This document shows positions 1 through 14,200 of a DNA stretch of 64,000 nucleotides, one piece after another. Positions within the stretch are counted from its first letter, which is position 1. Every line of letters begins with the position of its first letter. Below the pieces are notes generated by a model. That model did no database searches and had not been told where the DNA came from. It saw nothing but the letters and a program-made list of their open reading frames with translations. Made by a program: the position numbers and the translations under genes. This DNA is from Ectocarpus siliculosus (taxonomy: Eukaryota > Sar > Phaeophyceae > Ectocarpales > Ectocarpaceae), in NCBI GenBank assembly GCA_000310025.1, contig FN649742.1, positions 3,427,126-3,491,125 on the forward strand, in the 5' to 3' direction.

Positions 1-1721
1 CGGCGGAGAGAGGGCGGGATTACTACACCAAATTCAGCGCAACAATTTTCACAATTTGCCGTTTTTTAGCCGCTCACTAACCCCGCAGCAGCACGGCTCG
101 TGAATTCCCCTGCACAAGGCCGACTGAGGAGGGCTGCACAGCCACGCTGCGATCCAGACAACACAACCTTGGGTATACAGAGAGGTTGCAGATGGTGCTT
201 GAAAGAACAGTCTACAGCAGCACAGCAGACAGGTGGCGGTATACTCGGTTGCCGTGCACGGCGGTGTGGGCGCGCTCGTCAGCAAATTCGCTCGCAGACC
301 TCGATGCTGCAACTTGTGCCATCGGTGCGTGTGGACCATTGCAGAGCACGCGTCCTACTGAGGACAGCCACCAAGACAAGCTGTGCCGAGTTGATTGTCC
401 GGCGTGCAAGAGTTTGAAACACCCGGCGCCGACCACAAGGACTGCAGGCCGACTGCAACATGCCATGGTTCATTCTCTTGGTTGGCAGTAGGCACCGAAC
501 AAAAGATCTACTCTCATCATCAGCCATAATGACAAAAAAGCACCACCACCATCACCTCTCGAGACGCTGCCAGCAGTACGACGGTGCCTTGGTGTCTCCC
601 TTGCCCTAGGTCCCCAGTTGTCTTGCTAGTTGTTTTTGTAGTTTTATCTCCCTGGCGGTGGTGATCTCGGCGCTGCTGTGGTTTTGACGCAGGCGGTGAG
701 AGAGAAGTGTGCCTCTTGGGAGAGAGACACCAAAGAGGCGGGGTACGAACGAAGTATGTATGAACGACGGCAGACGGAGGGATTCATGCGGTGTCTCAAT
801 CTGATTGGTCGAGCTTCGACTGCATATATTCAAACTTTGACATCCACCCGAGAAGAGCCACGTGCCACATGATCGAGAGAAAGAGAGAGAGATCTCAAAG
901 AGAAAAGTGCAACGAAGTTTAGAGAAAAGTGCAACGAAGTTTCCCTTCTTCACTGCGACAAGCAGCTAGGCACGAATAGACTATGCTTGCACCTTGCGTG
1001 TTGTGTCCCTTTGGTGATGTGGTGCTGTTGCGCGATGCCCGTTGACTTTATTTAGTCCTTTTGTTTTGTGTCTTTGGGTCCTCTTGCGGAACGTGTGGTC
1101 ATCGTGTTTGCGGTGGACGGCCGACCCCCGCTACCCGGTGTACTTCTTCATGTCGGCTAGGTTGGTATTCAACTCAAGTCGAAGCGTTCTCTTTATCGGC
1201 ACTTCGTTTCCTACCTGCTACAGCAGTAGTGCAGCAGCAGAGTAGTCTTACCGGGTGTAAAGAAGAGCAACACTTGAAAAAGATTTCAGACCGGGCTCGC
1301 ATAAAAATACATAGCGTGAGGGCATTGCAGATATTCCTCTGGTGGCTCTACAGCAGAAGTCGACACAGAAAGAGGCCTTCAAAATCAACAGGCAAGCACG
1401 GGATAGATACTGCTGTAGGTTGAACCCCATAGCGGTACTTCACACGTAACACGCCGCAACCAGCGTTGCGGCCCGTATTTATTTGGGCTCTTGTGCAGTT
1501 TGTTTCCAGCAGCGGAGCTCCAGGTGACGGTGTCTTTTTTTTTGTGATGTCTCAGCATTAATCGTCTGGGAAAATCTATCATCCTACCGATGCCGACTAT
1601 CGAACACAATAAACTAAAACAATTCCGAAACAACTACAAACTCCATCTCAAAAACCACAAGGCATCGACTTGCACCCGCACAAACGTACGTACGTAGTTC
1701 AACACGGCATGCACGACCACG
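1..1721. other. Gene-free left edge, 3' flank of gene 1
   Basis: No open frame here has splice support or recognisable protein motifs. The part next to 1722 should hold the 3' UTR of the minus-strand gene that ends there. A direct repeat of about 20 bp (agagaaaagtgcaacgaagt) occurs twice in tandem at about 899-941. Confidence 0.6.
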
Positions 1722-2265
1722 TTACCCCCCCCCTTCCAGCATCAACTCTCCGCCCCCACCCCCGCCATCCGGCTGAAGGCCGTCGTACGGCCCCAGGCCG
1801 AAAGAGTTCTCGAGGGTGTCGTCGGCCCCGCCGCCGTTCCCGTCCTGCAGGAATAGCCATTCGCTCATCTCGAAGAATTGGTAGCTGACGGCGTAGTGGC
1901 CGGCGCTCTGTCCCGCCTTGTTCTGTCGCAAGGTTGTCGGGTGAGGTTTCCAGCGAATGGGGGGGGGACGGTCACTGGGGTGAATGTGGTAAGGCACCGC
2001 AGAGTAAACAGTAGTTTGCTTATTGGAGGTACGGGGAGCGGTAGGTAGTGGTCGTATCATGCGTGCCGCTCGAGTATGGCATGTAGGCCAAGAGCACTGC
2101 ACGTCACCGAGAGGCTTGTCTACAGGAGGAACATTCGCGCACCTGGTGGTTGGGGTTAGCCCCCTTGTAGACATAGAGCTTGGCCATCTTTATGTTGCCA
2201 TTTTGGGCCGCCACTATAAGAAGGGTATTGCCGTGGTCGTCAGTTTTGTTCAGGTTGAACGGTTC
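1722..2265 (-). other. C-terminal ankyrin repeats
   Basis: Exon 2265-2143 encodes a near-consensus repeat, DDHGNTLLIVAAQNGNIKMA followed by KLYVYKGANPNHQ. Exon 1922-1722 continues NKAGQSAGHYAVSYQFFEMS, a second, divergent repeat. It ends in a Gly-rich tail and a stop codon at 1722-1724. Two repeats are visible; such pairs end many protist signalling proteins. Confidence 0.85.
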
Positions 2266-5200
2266 CTGAGGATAGACAGGGGGATTGTTTTCGGGGGATG
2301 CATCGCGTCACGGGAGGAAAATTAGTTTCGTTTCAAGAGTGATGCACGGGTAAATAGAGAGGCTGCCTTTTCTAGACTCAGACGAACTAAGGCATGGGAT
2401 ACCAATCGCAGTAGTAGTGGTGAGGGAACGGGGGGACACTCAAGAGAACATCGACGGACGGAAATGAGGACGTGGGGTCTATTGGGGGGGTGTTGTGACG
2501 AAACTAGTGTCGGTGCTCGTACGTCATACGTGATAGCAACTCTCGTCGCTGGGGTGGGCGCGAAGCTTGACATCCTCCCGTACTTGCACGGCCAGCACCC
2601 CGATCCCAACAGCGCTTTGCTCGAAACTAAAAAACGACCGGGTAGAAGTTGTGTTGGCTTTTTGCGATGGGCAAACCTCCCACATGTTTGGGGAACTATG
2701 GCGATCGTGTATGTATTTTTTCACGGTGGAGCATGGGTGGAGCCTTGCGTCGCGGCTAAAGCCCGTGCCGCACCTGCTCGTAGGCGTCGACGTACGCCGT
2801 TCCGAAGCCGGTCACGTACGGGACGCGAATGGTGCTCGTGTCGAACCTCCGATCGGGCAACGGTTCCAGTATCTCACGGATCTGCTTGTACTTGCCTGCT
2901 CGATTAGATACAGGTGCACGGCAGTGTAGAACATAGGTAGGACGTGTTGGAATCGCAAGAAACGGGTTGCATGTCACAACCAGAAACAAACGGGCATGTC
3001 CCACCCAGCAACAAACGGTCATGCCCATCGCTCATGGTAGGAGCAGGTGCGCTGATCTCCCCTGTCACCAAAGTACGGGGCAAACAATACACATGATAGC
3101 AAGCGCACGTCTTACGTCTGCTGTAGGCATCACTTTAGTAGTGCTACAACACCGACAGCATTGTGTGCGCGTGGTATTTGGCGTTTTGCACGGCGCACGC
3201 ACGCATTCACAGACGACGTATCCACCCACGAAAGTATACTCGAAAGCAACCGGCAACGCCAAGAGACAGTATAACACAGGTCAGACCAACACAAAACACA
3301 TGCAATACCTAGCATATGATACACTCCGCCGATGATTTTACACCACACAGGTCTCAATTTATCTCACGTACGTACCTCGGCGTGTGAGCACCAGGAGCTC
3401 CTTGAATTGGATCGGCACCGACACGGGCCCAATACCACCGCCACTAGCTCCCGGCGAGCCGCCCCCGTCAGCCGTCCCGACTCTGCCCAAAGCCTCGCCA
3501 GCGTCACCCAGAATGACCGGGTCGAACCCTTGGTCGAATGATTGCTGATGAAAGCCCTCCGGAGAGCCCTGCATCCCCTTTTGGCTCGACATCGCCTTTC
3601 AAGTCGAGAGGAGGGGGGGGGGGGGGGGGAGTGTCGGCTCAGTCACAAGGAACACCTGTTTCGAGCAAGGCTCAAGACCGTACTGCTGTGTCTCAACGAC
3701 TTAGCGCGGTCTTGTACTGACCATATGGGGTTTTGTGCGGTGTCGGTGGCAATGTTTTTTACGTCTTAAGTTTCTCGTTTCCTTGTGAGAGTGGTTCTTA
3801 TGAGCGGGTCGGCACCCTGTGTGAGAAGCTATGGCAAGAATCAGGGTGCACGTGGTGTCTGCCTTCTGGTGCGCCACAAGATACACGGACAACGAAGGCT
3901 AACGTGCTTTCTTTTACCTTAAGCAGTGAGGGAGAAAGCGAACGTGTAAGGGCTTCTCGTTTTCTCTTTCGGAGGAAAAAAAAGTTAGCAATATACTTCA
4001 AGTATACCTAAGGACATATAGCCGGCACGTCTTCGAATATGAAGTATTGTGAGTGCCACTGGCTTACCGAGTTGAGAGCGACCGGTCGGACTCTCTCCGC
4101 CTCGGCGGCCTTGAGGCGACCGATCGAGTTGAGAATTTTCTTGCGGTGCAGCCGGTGCTCCACTCCCAGGCTGCTCTTAAGGTCGTCATCGTTCAGGTCG
4201 TACAAGAACGCTCCGTCCACGGCCGCCGCGATGAAAGCCTCCTGGTACTGCGTCAAGGTCAACGTCTGCCGTGGGAGACGGGGGTACGGGGGGGGGGTAT
4301 GGTCGAGTGCAGGGGTAAGGGCGGCGAGCGGTAACCATGGGCGGAGGGCACGGGAGCGGCTGTTGGCAACGGAGCCATTAACTTCGTCAAGGTTGACCTT
4401 CGCTTGTAGTGGGTCGGGGGGGCATTAGCGGGTGTGCGCTTGAAGTTTTGCCGAGCTTCGGGTGTTCAAACGCTTGCAACGCGTACACTAGTCGGAGCGG
4501 TTGATGTGTGCGGGCTCGGGGGCGGTGCATGGAGGGAAAGAAGGGGGGCAGCCCTTTCCTATCTGACCACCGACCGTGATCTTTCGGGGTACCCCGGGCC
4601 TACACGTGGCAAAGGTAAAAACGAACGCATCTTGCAAGTCTCTGCCACGGTAGAAGCTCGACAGCGTTGCATGTCTGGTGGTGATGCAGCTTTGAGTGGT
4701 TAATGGCATGCTAGCGAACCGCCGGTCGACCTTGAGACAGAGCACAACAGGACGTCGATTGCCAAAGCGTCGACCACATTGGTGAAAAAGTCTTCTTTCC
4801 GGCCCCCTTGAGGGCCTTGAAGCACGACGACAATCATACCTCGGCAAGGAATCGAAATCACAAAAAAAAACTCGAAACAAGCACCTCGCAGTCTCCTGCA
4901 TCAAACCCGCAATGTGATATGTCTCGCCTGCAACCAACGAGCAACGTCGTCAACGCTCCACGCGGACACGGCAAGCGGCTCCTGCCCCGGGAGCTGCCCA
5001 GGCTTGAGTGCGGGTCGGAACGACTCCGCCCCTAACTTTTCGTTCTGCTCCAGCGCAAGAGCCCGCCCATCATCCCGCCCACCCCCGCCGTCGCCGCCAC
5101 CGCTTCCCGCCCCGCCGCCACCGGCACCGTTGGCGTTGTGCGCAAGTGCGGCCATGACGGTGTCGGTGGCTCCGACGCTGCGCATGGCGCGTATCATATT

Positions 5201-8200
5201 GAGGCTGCTGAAGTAGGTCATCGACATGGACATGAACCCGAACTTCATGAGCGTTTCCGTGGACTGCATGAGCTGGGCCGCCTGCCGCTTGTCCTTCGCG
5301 GACGGTCCCGCCCCGTCTCCGCCGCCGCTGAGCATGTCCCCAGGCCCGCCGCCGCTGCCGTCTCCGGACGCCGTGAGCAAGAGCACGCCTTTCTTTTCCT
5401 GGCGACGGCGGATGTTGTCCAGCTCCCGCTGCTGCTCTTCCAAGAGGACGACCAGCTTGCGTTCCAAGGTCCGCAGTTCTTCCTGCGATCGCGCGCGTGG
5501 CAGCAAGTTATTTATAGCGCGAGGTGACGTGTCCAAGACCGAAGGGCGGAGCAATAGGGTGATTGCCGTCGGAAACAAAAAATGATTCCGACCGGTAAGT
5601 TGTTGTGGGTCTATTTCGCTTCCCTCCGTTAAACAGCTGGTGTTGTTTCTGTAGCGTGGTGCGCTACAAGCCCGCTCTGAGGTAGATAACAACAACCCTC
5701 GTCCGCATTCCATTGAAACCCAGCCACCTCCCCGGAACGCGGCGTTCTCTTTCCGTGACGGCGTTTGCAGACGTTCTTTTGAGTGGAGAGGGGCGTAGAG
5801 TCAACGTTTGCTGTTTCAACAGACTCTCCGGACAGCGAAAACAACAACACACCTTGCTAGGATTCATGTTTTCGGATTTTGTCCCGATAGAGCCCACCAT
5901 GGGTATGAATAACGGAAACGAACACCTTCAACAGTCCAGTGGATGTAACTCTCTTCAGTATTGGCTGAGTGTCGTGGAGTGCCAATGCTTGCAACGGAAG
6001 AACACCCTACGGCAAAACACCGCGTCCTTTCAACACACCGCGTCCTTCCAACTCAAACGTCAACCGCAACAAACAAGCACGATCCGAATACATACGCAGT
6101 ATTTTAGAACACACCTCCTTGCCGAGGCGAGTCCTGTCGAGGGTGGCAAGCTTTTTCTCCATGTGGAGCAACCTATCTTTACGGTCTGCGATCTTGCCGA
6201 GCATTTCTCCAAACTCTTTGTCCAATCGAGCCTTTTGCTCTCGAAGCTCGAGCCTTGACAGGGCGTGCGTGCGTGCGAACGCAGGAGCGAGGGCGGTCGG
6301 GCGGATGCGAGTACAACCGAGGTGGTGAGGATGAGCGCTTGCGAGTATTCGGTGTGAAGCTCGGTATTCAAAAGTTATTACCAATGGGTGCCTGCTGTAG
6401 CAAGTATTACTCCATACACCTACGGTCCGCACCTGGATGTTGGATGCTTACCGCGATAGATCCGACAGAACCATGAACCGGTAAAGGATCCACCAAGAAA
6501 ACCCAAACGTCGAAGCTATCCAGAACTCGAACGAGACGTGCCACATCTTCTCGATGTCCCGGGTGGAAAAAGCAACAGACCGCCACTCCAAATAGCCATC
6601 TGGCGACACAAAAAAGCACAGCAGACGCCTCCCCGCTCAACCTGGCACCCTTTCCATTCAGCCCACCTCTCTCCACACGCCGTACACCTTAACTCTTACC
6701 GTGCCTCCTCGTCGAGGACCCCCACCGCCTCGGTCTCGATCTTGGACAGCTGGTGCATCTCCCTTTCGAGTACCGTCACCGCCTCCTCGAACTCGCTGAT
6801 CTCCTCCATCATCGCTTCCACGGCCTCCTCCGCCCCGACCTTCTCCCCCGTCAGCAGCTGGACGTCGCTCTGCAGCCGGGTCGCGTGGAGCTTGTGCTCG
6901 AGCAGCATCTGCCGGCCGAAGTCTATCCCCTGGCTCTGGCTCTTGGAGAAGAGGTACTTGTCGCGCTCCCGCCCCGCCCTGCGGCGACCCGTGTGCCCGC
7001 GGAAGACGCGCTGGATGGTCATGGCGTTGTACTTCTCCTCTCGGCAGCGGAACGCGTACCGCCGACCGGACACGCCCCTCCAGAGGGACTACAAAGGCGG
7101 GGTGGGTCAGCAATGAGTCATCGTGGGTTTGCGGGGTCATTGTCACCGCGGTGACGCGCCGTTTTGTGGGTTGGTGATGTGCTTGTTGAGAAAACATCGG
7201 GAGCTCTCCGCGTGAAGTTTTGCCGCGTTGGATAGGTGGCGTTGGGGCGCCGAGCTACATGGTGGAAGAACAAAGGTGCCGTTGTCTTTGCTGTGCCTCC
7301 CGGGACCGTGTGTGAGCATGCATAATCAAAACCTCAAGAATCTTCCGCCGCCCCCGTAATTCAGTCCTATAGCGTTATCACGACATCATCCCGACGCCCG
7401 GCTTGCAAGAAAACGTGTCAGAGATTGACTGCCTTCATCAACGTTCAGGCATCGGGGAGAGAGAACCACCTATCGACTCGGGACAGGGTCACCGTCTGAC
7501 CTGAATCACGGCGGCCGCGTGGTCCCGCCTTCTCCTGGTCGCCTTGACGAGCCGCCGGATGAGAGCCCCCCTCCACACGCGTTGCATGTGCCCGCACGCG
7601 GCTTGCTGCCGGCGGAGGAGCCGGAACCACCGCCGCGAGGCGTATCCCCTCCAGTTCCTCTGCACCACCTGGGCCGCCCACACCGACCTCAACCTGTGTT
7701 TGTGTCGGACACAAGCGCGCCAAAGCGCCACGCAGTATTTACAAGAAAATAAACAAGTATGGTTTGGTTTGGTTCGTCCAGCGTGCTCGGTGTTGGGGCT
7801 GTTTCATTTCGGCAACGCTCTCCACGAAGCACCACTAGGCCGTTCATCCGCACGCACATACGCTGTTGCGTGTTTCGTCGAGCTGGTGGTGTCCACAACA
7901 GAGATCTTCGTTTCAAGGAGCACGCAGTAGGGTTGGAGCCATCGCGCCTGGAGGGCTGATGGGGCTAGCAACGTTTTCGTCCTTTTGCCAAACACTGGTT
8001 TAGACTGCCACGCGGCGGTGCACCGTGTGGAGGGAAACCAAGAGAACGCAGATTGGATGTGATTGGCTCGAACTGCAGCACCCGGTTGATACACATGGAT
8101 ACGGCAACCCGCGCCGGGAATGAGTCTTCTCGCTTTTGCCATGCCCGTGCTTGCGAATCAGACGCGAGATCCCTTGAGACACTTCTTGTAGACATGTGGA

Positions 8201-11200
8201 AAGACGGTGGAAACGAACCCGCCAAGAAACGCCACCCAAGACAGCATCCAAGTTAACGCTTTCGCCTGCTGTAATATAATACAGCTGCCCCGACGCCGCT
8301 CACCACAATATCCTAAAAACGAAAAACCACACTGATTGCCGAGAGAGCTGTCCATGTCCGGCTACCCTCGGCCCACTTACTTCTCCAGAAACATCAGCCT
8401 CCCGCGCCAACCCCTGAAAATGGTCTGGATGTAGACACACGCCCGGTTCTCTCTCATGAGCTGGGCCCTCTTCAGAGCCAGGTAGGCGCGCAGGGCACCT
8501 TGGATCTTGCGCGCGGCCCGGTCCAGGCGAACCAGGCGCTTTCGATTGCGCTTCAGTCGCCAGGACATGTACTCCTTGACCTGAAAAATAGTTGTGTATG
8601 TCGCTCTTCTAGTTAGAGGTGGAACCAGGTACTGTAGAAAGAGCGTGCGATTGAAAGAGTTAAACGTCAAACAACTGTGGGTCAAGATTGGTTTTAGAAA
8701 TACTGCTTTCCGGAGTCTTTTGCCTTGCCAGAACGGGATCGATGTTCTTGTCCGTGTGTTTTCGAGAACGAGAGATGGGGGCCTGCTGCATCGCGAGTCC
8801 AACTCGCTCGCTGGTGCGTCACAGCATGTTTGTTGTGTGCGGCGAGGTTATGCCATGCGAAAGTGCCACTTGATTGAGTGCTTGGATCAAAGGCTCGTTT
8901 CCTTCATCATTGTCCTTCCCGAACCAGTTTCCTTATCAAAACACTCTGGGTCCTCTTTCGGGAGGCTACGTACCAGGCGTTCGGTGTGGAAAAACAGCGC
9001 TCCGTGTAACCTACCCCCCTTCAACCGCCACCATTTTCAAGAAGCATAACTTGGAACCTTCACCCACCTCTGGGAATTCCTCGGGCTGCGGGTAGACCTT
9101 GCTCCCCTGCCCAAACCCGTACACCAGGTTATCCTGACGCTCGAACGCCGGATGGGCCGCGTCCAACACAGTCCCAACCATGATGTTTCGCCCCTGCACG
9201 CGCCCGTTGCCCTCGCCTCCCGGCTTCCCGCCACCACGCCGTCGTCTGCCCTTGCCCCGACGATCTCGCCGCCATCGCTCTTCTTCGTCTGAGGCGCTCC
9301 CGGCGCCACCGGTGTTCCCGAAGTGCCCCCCCCTGTTGGCGGCGTTCGTGCCGGCGACGGCCACGCTCGAGCGATACTTCTCCCACGACGATCCGTACAC
9401 CTCGCCGAGGCTGCCGTCCCACGCCGATCCCATCTCGGTATTGTCGGCGGTTGTGTCCTCCTCTTCTCCCCCCCGGCCGTGCGCATCTAACGTGCTCGCG
9501 CTTCCGTCGCCGCCGGCACCGGCGCCGCGTCCGGCTCGCAAGAGGTTTCCCCGCTCCCGGTGGCGGGCCTCGGACTGCATGTCGGACATGGTGCCGAGGA
9601 CGTTGTCGATGAAGCTATCTTCGAAGGTATCGCCCCCGCCAATCCCGTTGCCGCTGGCCCCGCCGCCGATGGCCGCTGCCGCGCTTCCTCGCGTGGCGGT
9701 GCTCCGGCGGCTCTTCGACGCTCTCGCTTCGTCCAGGCCACCACCATGTCCTCCTGCTCCGACACCTCCAGCTCGACCAGCAGAACCGGGCTTGTTGCCA
9801 CCGGCAGTGGCATTGGTGGCCGCAAACTCTGGGTGGCTCATCGCGTAGACGACGTCGTTTCCCTCGTGGTATCCTGAGATGGCCTGTTCGAGGAGGGTTG
9901 TCGTTTGGATCCTGGCCTCCTGGAACAGCTCATGCCCCGCGTTCATCCACACCACGCAGGTCTTGCTCGGGTCTTGCAGGGCCTGTTGGCGTTGTCGTTG
10001 CGGTGCAGAACGGTGGAAAATGTTACTGTTCGCCGTAGACCGTACGAAAGAACAGCACGGTGTCTATGTAGAACAAGATGTCATGTCGCCTGCACTCTGT
10101 GTCGTATGGAGCCATTGCGTTGCTTACCGTGTGGTTGACGGGGGAGTGCCACCGTCTTGTGGTCTAGGTACACAATCTTCGGGGTGTACGAAGGTAGCAT
10201 GGACTGTTGTTCGGTATGTGGCTTCATCCATCTACCCGGCCTGTGGCATACGCCACTACGCTGTACACCTAGAGCGTGAACTACGTCTCAACCTTTGTGC
10301 GGATACAGCTCCGACAGAGCGACAGGCGAAAATGTTGACGATCCTACCAACACAGCCCCACCTCGCGCGTCAGAACCAGGGTGGCGCTACTTCACACCTT
10401 GTGGATGCTCCGGACCTCACCGCCGCGCCTCGAGACGTAAGGGTCGGTGTGCAACGGTTTGACAAAGTTGTTTTGGGTGCTCTGGATGCAGACAACGGGG
10501 ATGTCTATCTCGGAGAGCACCGGGCGCGTGTCGACGTGCGCGAGCGCCCCCTTGCAGAGCTGCAGCCGCCCTTTGACCGAGATCGGGTTGTGTACGGCCG
10601 TGTATATATTGAGCGCCAGCGGTGTCGATACCTGGGATGCAAAATCGGCATAAAGTCCGTCCGTTCGAAAACGAGCGGACGGCAAGTGAAACCATTTAGA
10701 GAACGTCGCAATGGGAGATAGAACGGAATTGAATAGGCAACATAATAACGCCTACCATTCGTGCAACAGGCTGGACTTGACACCGGCTCAGCCCGCCCCC
10801 CCTCTCCTGCAACTCGGACGCCCTCTTGTCCCGACCCCACCAGCATCAGGTTACAAAGGAGGGATATATAGGTACTTCCTCAGATCTCGTGCCGACATAC
10901 GAACATCTTCCGCCCAATGTCTGCCTCGCCATCACGCATTGACAGCCCAGACTTGATCGCGCGCGCATGGTAAACAAAATATCCACCACTCCGCCCCCGT
11001 GTTGACCGCCCAGCATTTGTTCTTAGCGATGGATTCAAGTACGTCAAAGCACACATCTTGCCTGTCCCAGGTACGCCGGGCTGAAGAGAAACCTGGCGTG
11101 GAAGTACACGGGCAAGTCGGGCCTGGACTCGGGAGCGCAGTTGAAGACGTTCATGCAGTCGTGCAGCACTCCGGCCAGGTAGGCGTCGACGTAGGAGAAG

Positions 11201-14200
11201 GAGTTGATTAGGAGCAGCGATCGCGGAGAAGGGGTTGCGAAGTGACTCGCGTAGAAGGTAGCCACCGCTCCTCCCGACCCGAACCCCACGAGGTGGTAAG
11301 GCCTGTCCGAGTCGAAGTCCCCTGCAGTCAGGAGTCAGGAGAAATGTTCGAGTACGTCGTTCAGTTGGGTGGCGGCCGGTAGGCGGCCGGTATGGTAAGC
11401 GCGCAGCGGAGCGGGTGGAGGCGGGCCGACGAAGTATTCGCACGTGGGGCAGGGGAGGAAGTTGGGATCGAGAAGCCCTTCAGGACACACAAGTAAATTT
11501 CGCGACGGATACCCCTTCAGAAGGATTTGTTGAGGGAGAAACCATGCGTATCGCGGAAACGGGATATGAGATCACGCCGTCACCAATGACCGCCTGAAAG
11601 TACCCCCTCCTAAAGAGTGTACGCTGCTCTGCTCATTGTGCGGTACCGCATAAATGTCCGTCCGCAGCGCTATTTTTTCTATTTTCAGGAGCTCCTCTTT
11701 GTCGCTTCTCACCGGTGCCGCCCTTGCTCTTCTTGCCGAGGTGCAGCAAGAGGAACTGCAGGATGGTGGACAGGTACTCATTGTTGAGCAGTTGCTGCTC
11801 TCTCCACTCACTGAAAGCCTGACCAGGATAGTTCCAGAGTAGCACCTGTTACGACGAGCACGTAGGACGGAGGGGTCTAAGGCGGAGCAGTGGTGAGAAA
11901 GCAAGTCGGGGCGCAAGGGGGGGATCTACCGGTCATAGCGTCCCATCCTGAGGGCACGTGCGCGACACGGAACACGCGTGGCCGTGCAGAAAATTTCCCT
12001 GCAAAGTACCGTATTCCATAAAAGGTATTTCCCCCGGCGATGTCTACTATTGGTTGTTAAATTGTGGTACCTTCGGGATTGCATTTTCTGTGTGGAGTGT
12101 GTGACAACGTGGTGACCCTGTTTATTGATCTGTTTGCAGCACGTTTTGGGCTCATGTTGAGCTACAAGCACATGCTCACTGGTTATGTTATTCTTTGTGT
12201 AATTGTATCTGTTGTGGCAGTGAAAGTCTTGTGTGTGAGTGTACGGTAGCTCAGCACTCGTGGCATGGTATCCACCAAACACACGTCCGCTTCTCCTCAC
12301 CTGCGCCCCTGGGTACCGTGCGATCAACGGCGCAACGACGATTTTCATGCGCTCGTAGTTGTCGAAGAGGTCGTGGCACACCACGAGGTTGAAGAAGCGC
12401 CCGGAAGACCCCCCGGCCGAAGGCGGTGACCCGACAACACAGTACGGGACAGCAGTATCCGCATCAACCTTGCACAAGCACGATGGGGACAAAGATGGTC
12501 ATGGTAGGGTAGTGATCACCGTCATGCATGCCGTGGGTATGAGTATCCCGGCCTTCGACCTAGATGGAGGACGCCGGGTTTCTGTTCAAATGACGGGAGA
12601 TGAACACAGCCACTACGGTGGCCACGCGTGGGAAGAGGTCGCCAGGTTTGAAAGACCCCACCTCTCCTGAAGTGCAACGCAATATTTGGAGCTACTTTTG
12701 TGTTGAACACAGCGAGCATGACCGAAGAAAGCAACCTTAAGACATGCGCCATGCGGCAAGTGGAAAAAATACCTGCAAGCTCCCCTCCACGCTGCCCTCG
12801 TGCCTCGGGGCTAGCGCCATGCCCTCAGCGGCGCACGCCGCCGAACCTTTCAGCACTCCCATCCCCTTGCCCTGCATGACCTTCATGCCGCCACCGCGGC
12901 CGGGACCAGCCCCGTTCGTGAGCGCGCCACCGTTTATCGACGACGGCCGAGAGAGATGCCGTGGGATCGCAGCGCGGAGAGTGTTGAGCAAGGGTCCCGG
13001 CTCAGCGGGCTTGGAGATGCAGCCGTCCATGCCGGCGGCCATGTAGGAGCGGAGGTCATCCGGAGAGGCCTTTGAAGTGAGGCATATTATCGGCAGGTGT
13101 CTGAGCTCGGCGGCTGGGGGGACGGAGGACGGGGCTGCGAAGGCAGAGAAGAGCGGGGTGGGCATGACGGTGGGGATGGCGGGGTTGTATGGACGTCGAG
13201 GTTCGGCAGTGGGTTCCGTCGAGACCACTTTTCGAGGTATCAGAGGTTTGGATGGTGTTGACGTTGACGCTGTTACCTAGCCGTCGTCTCACGTACGATG
13301 CATCATAAATATCCCACAGATGGTTCGTGGAGGGATGACCTGGACGCGAGCACGAAGACGGGGCCTTCATTGTGAAGCAACACGGCGGGGCATACACAAA
13401 GCGCTTGTCCAACAGGCCATCGACATCTACACTACGTCACCAATTGCCCTCGCATCCCGTCCGAAACAGCCTCTCTTGCGCTAAGCAGAGAGAGAGAGAG
13501 AGCTCTCCTGCACCGTACAGTGGCAAAAAATATCACATCTTTAGTGCTGGAGCAAGTTTTACCTCCATCATCCTGTTGCCGGCCTTGGCCGTGCGTCGTT
13601 GTTCCACCGCCGCCTGCTTTCGCGTGCCCTTCCACGGCAGCCGCCCGCACCATGGAAGAGCGGTTTCTTCGCGCCTTCTCAAAGTCTCTCAGGGCTGAGG
13701 CTATCTGGAAGCCGTCCATGACGGGCGTGTCTCGCTCGACCACGAGCGCGTCCCACTCCCCGTCGCCGTCGATCAAAGCTTCGAGCACCTGATCACGTCG
13801 TTGTTGGCGAGGGTATGGCGGGGGGTGGCAGCATGCTATGCGCTTGTAAGCAAGTTCTTTCAACGGACAAGTGAGTGTGAAAAACATAGGACCCCCTCGC
13901 CCACTGTGATTTTTCATTCGGGGGCAGGGTTTGTGGCCCAGCATTGCGAAAAGCGATGTGCGCCTGCCGCACGAGATGACCCCAAGTGCGCAGCGGTCTA
14001 CAAACACGCTGAGACGCGATGGCTACTCGCGATTCAACGGAAGGCTGGACCAGAAGCCGTCTGTTTCCATTTGTTAAGGGCTCCACGAACCTTCGGTTGT
14101 CCCTCCTTTGCTGTAAATACTATATTTCCTTCGCGAAACACCTATATTCCCTTCGCGAAACACCTAGCTCTCTTACCTGCTTGCCGTCCCCTTCCACCGT

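Noticed and set aside
12064-12249. Hydrophobic 61-codon plus-strand frame
   Set aside because: Lies in the minus-strand intron of gene 1 (12300-11846); AT-rich chance hydrophobicity with no support.
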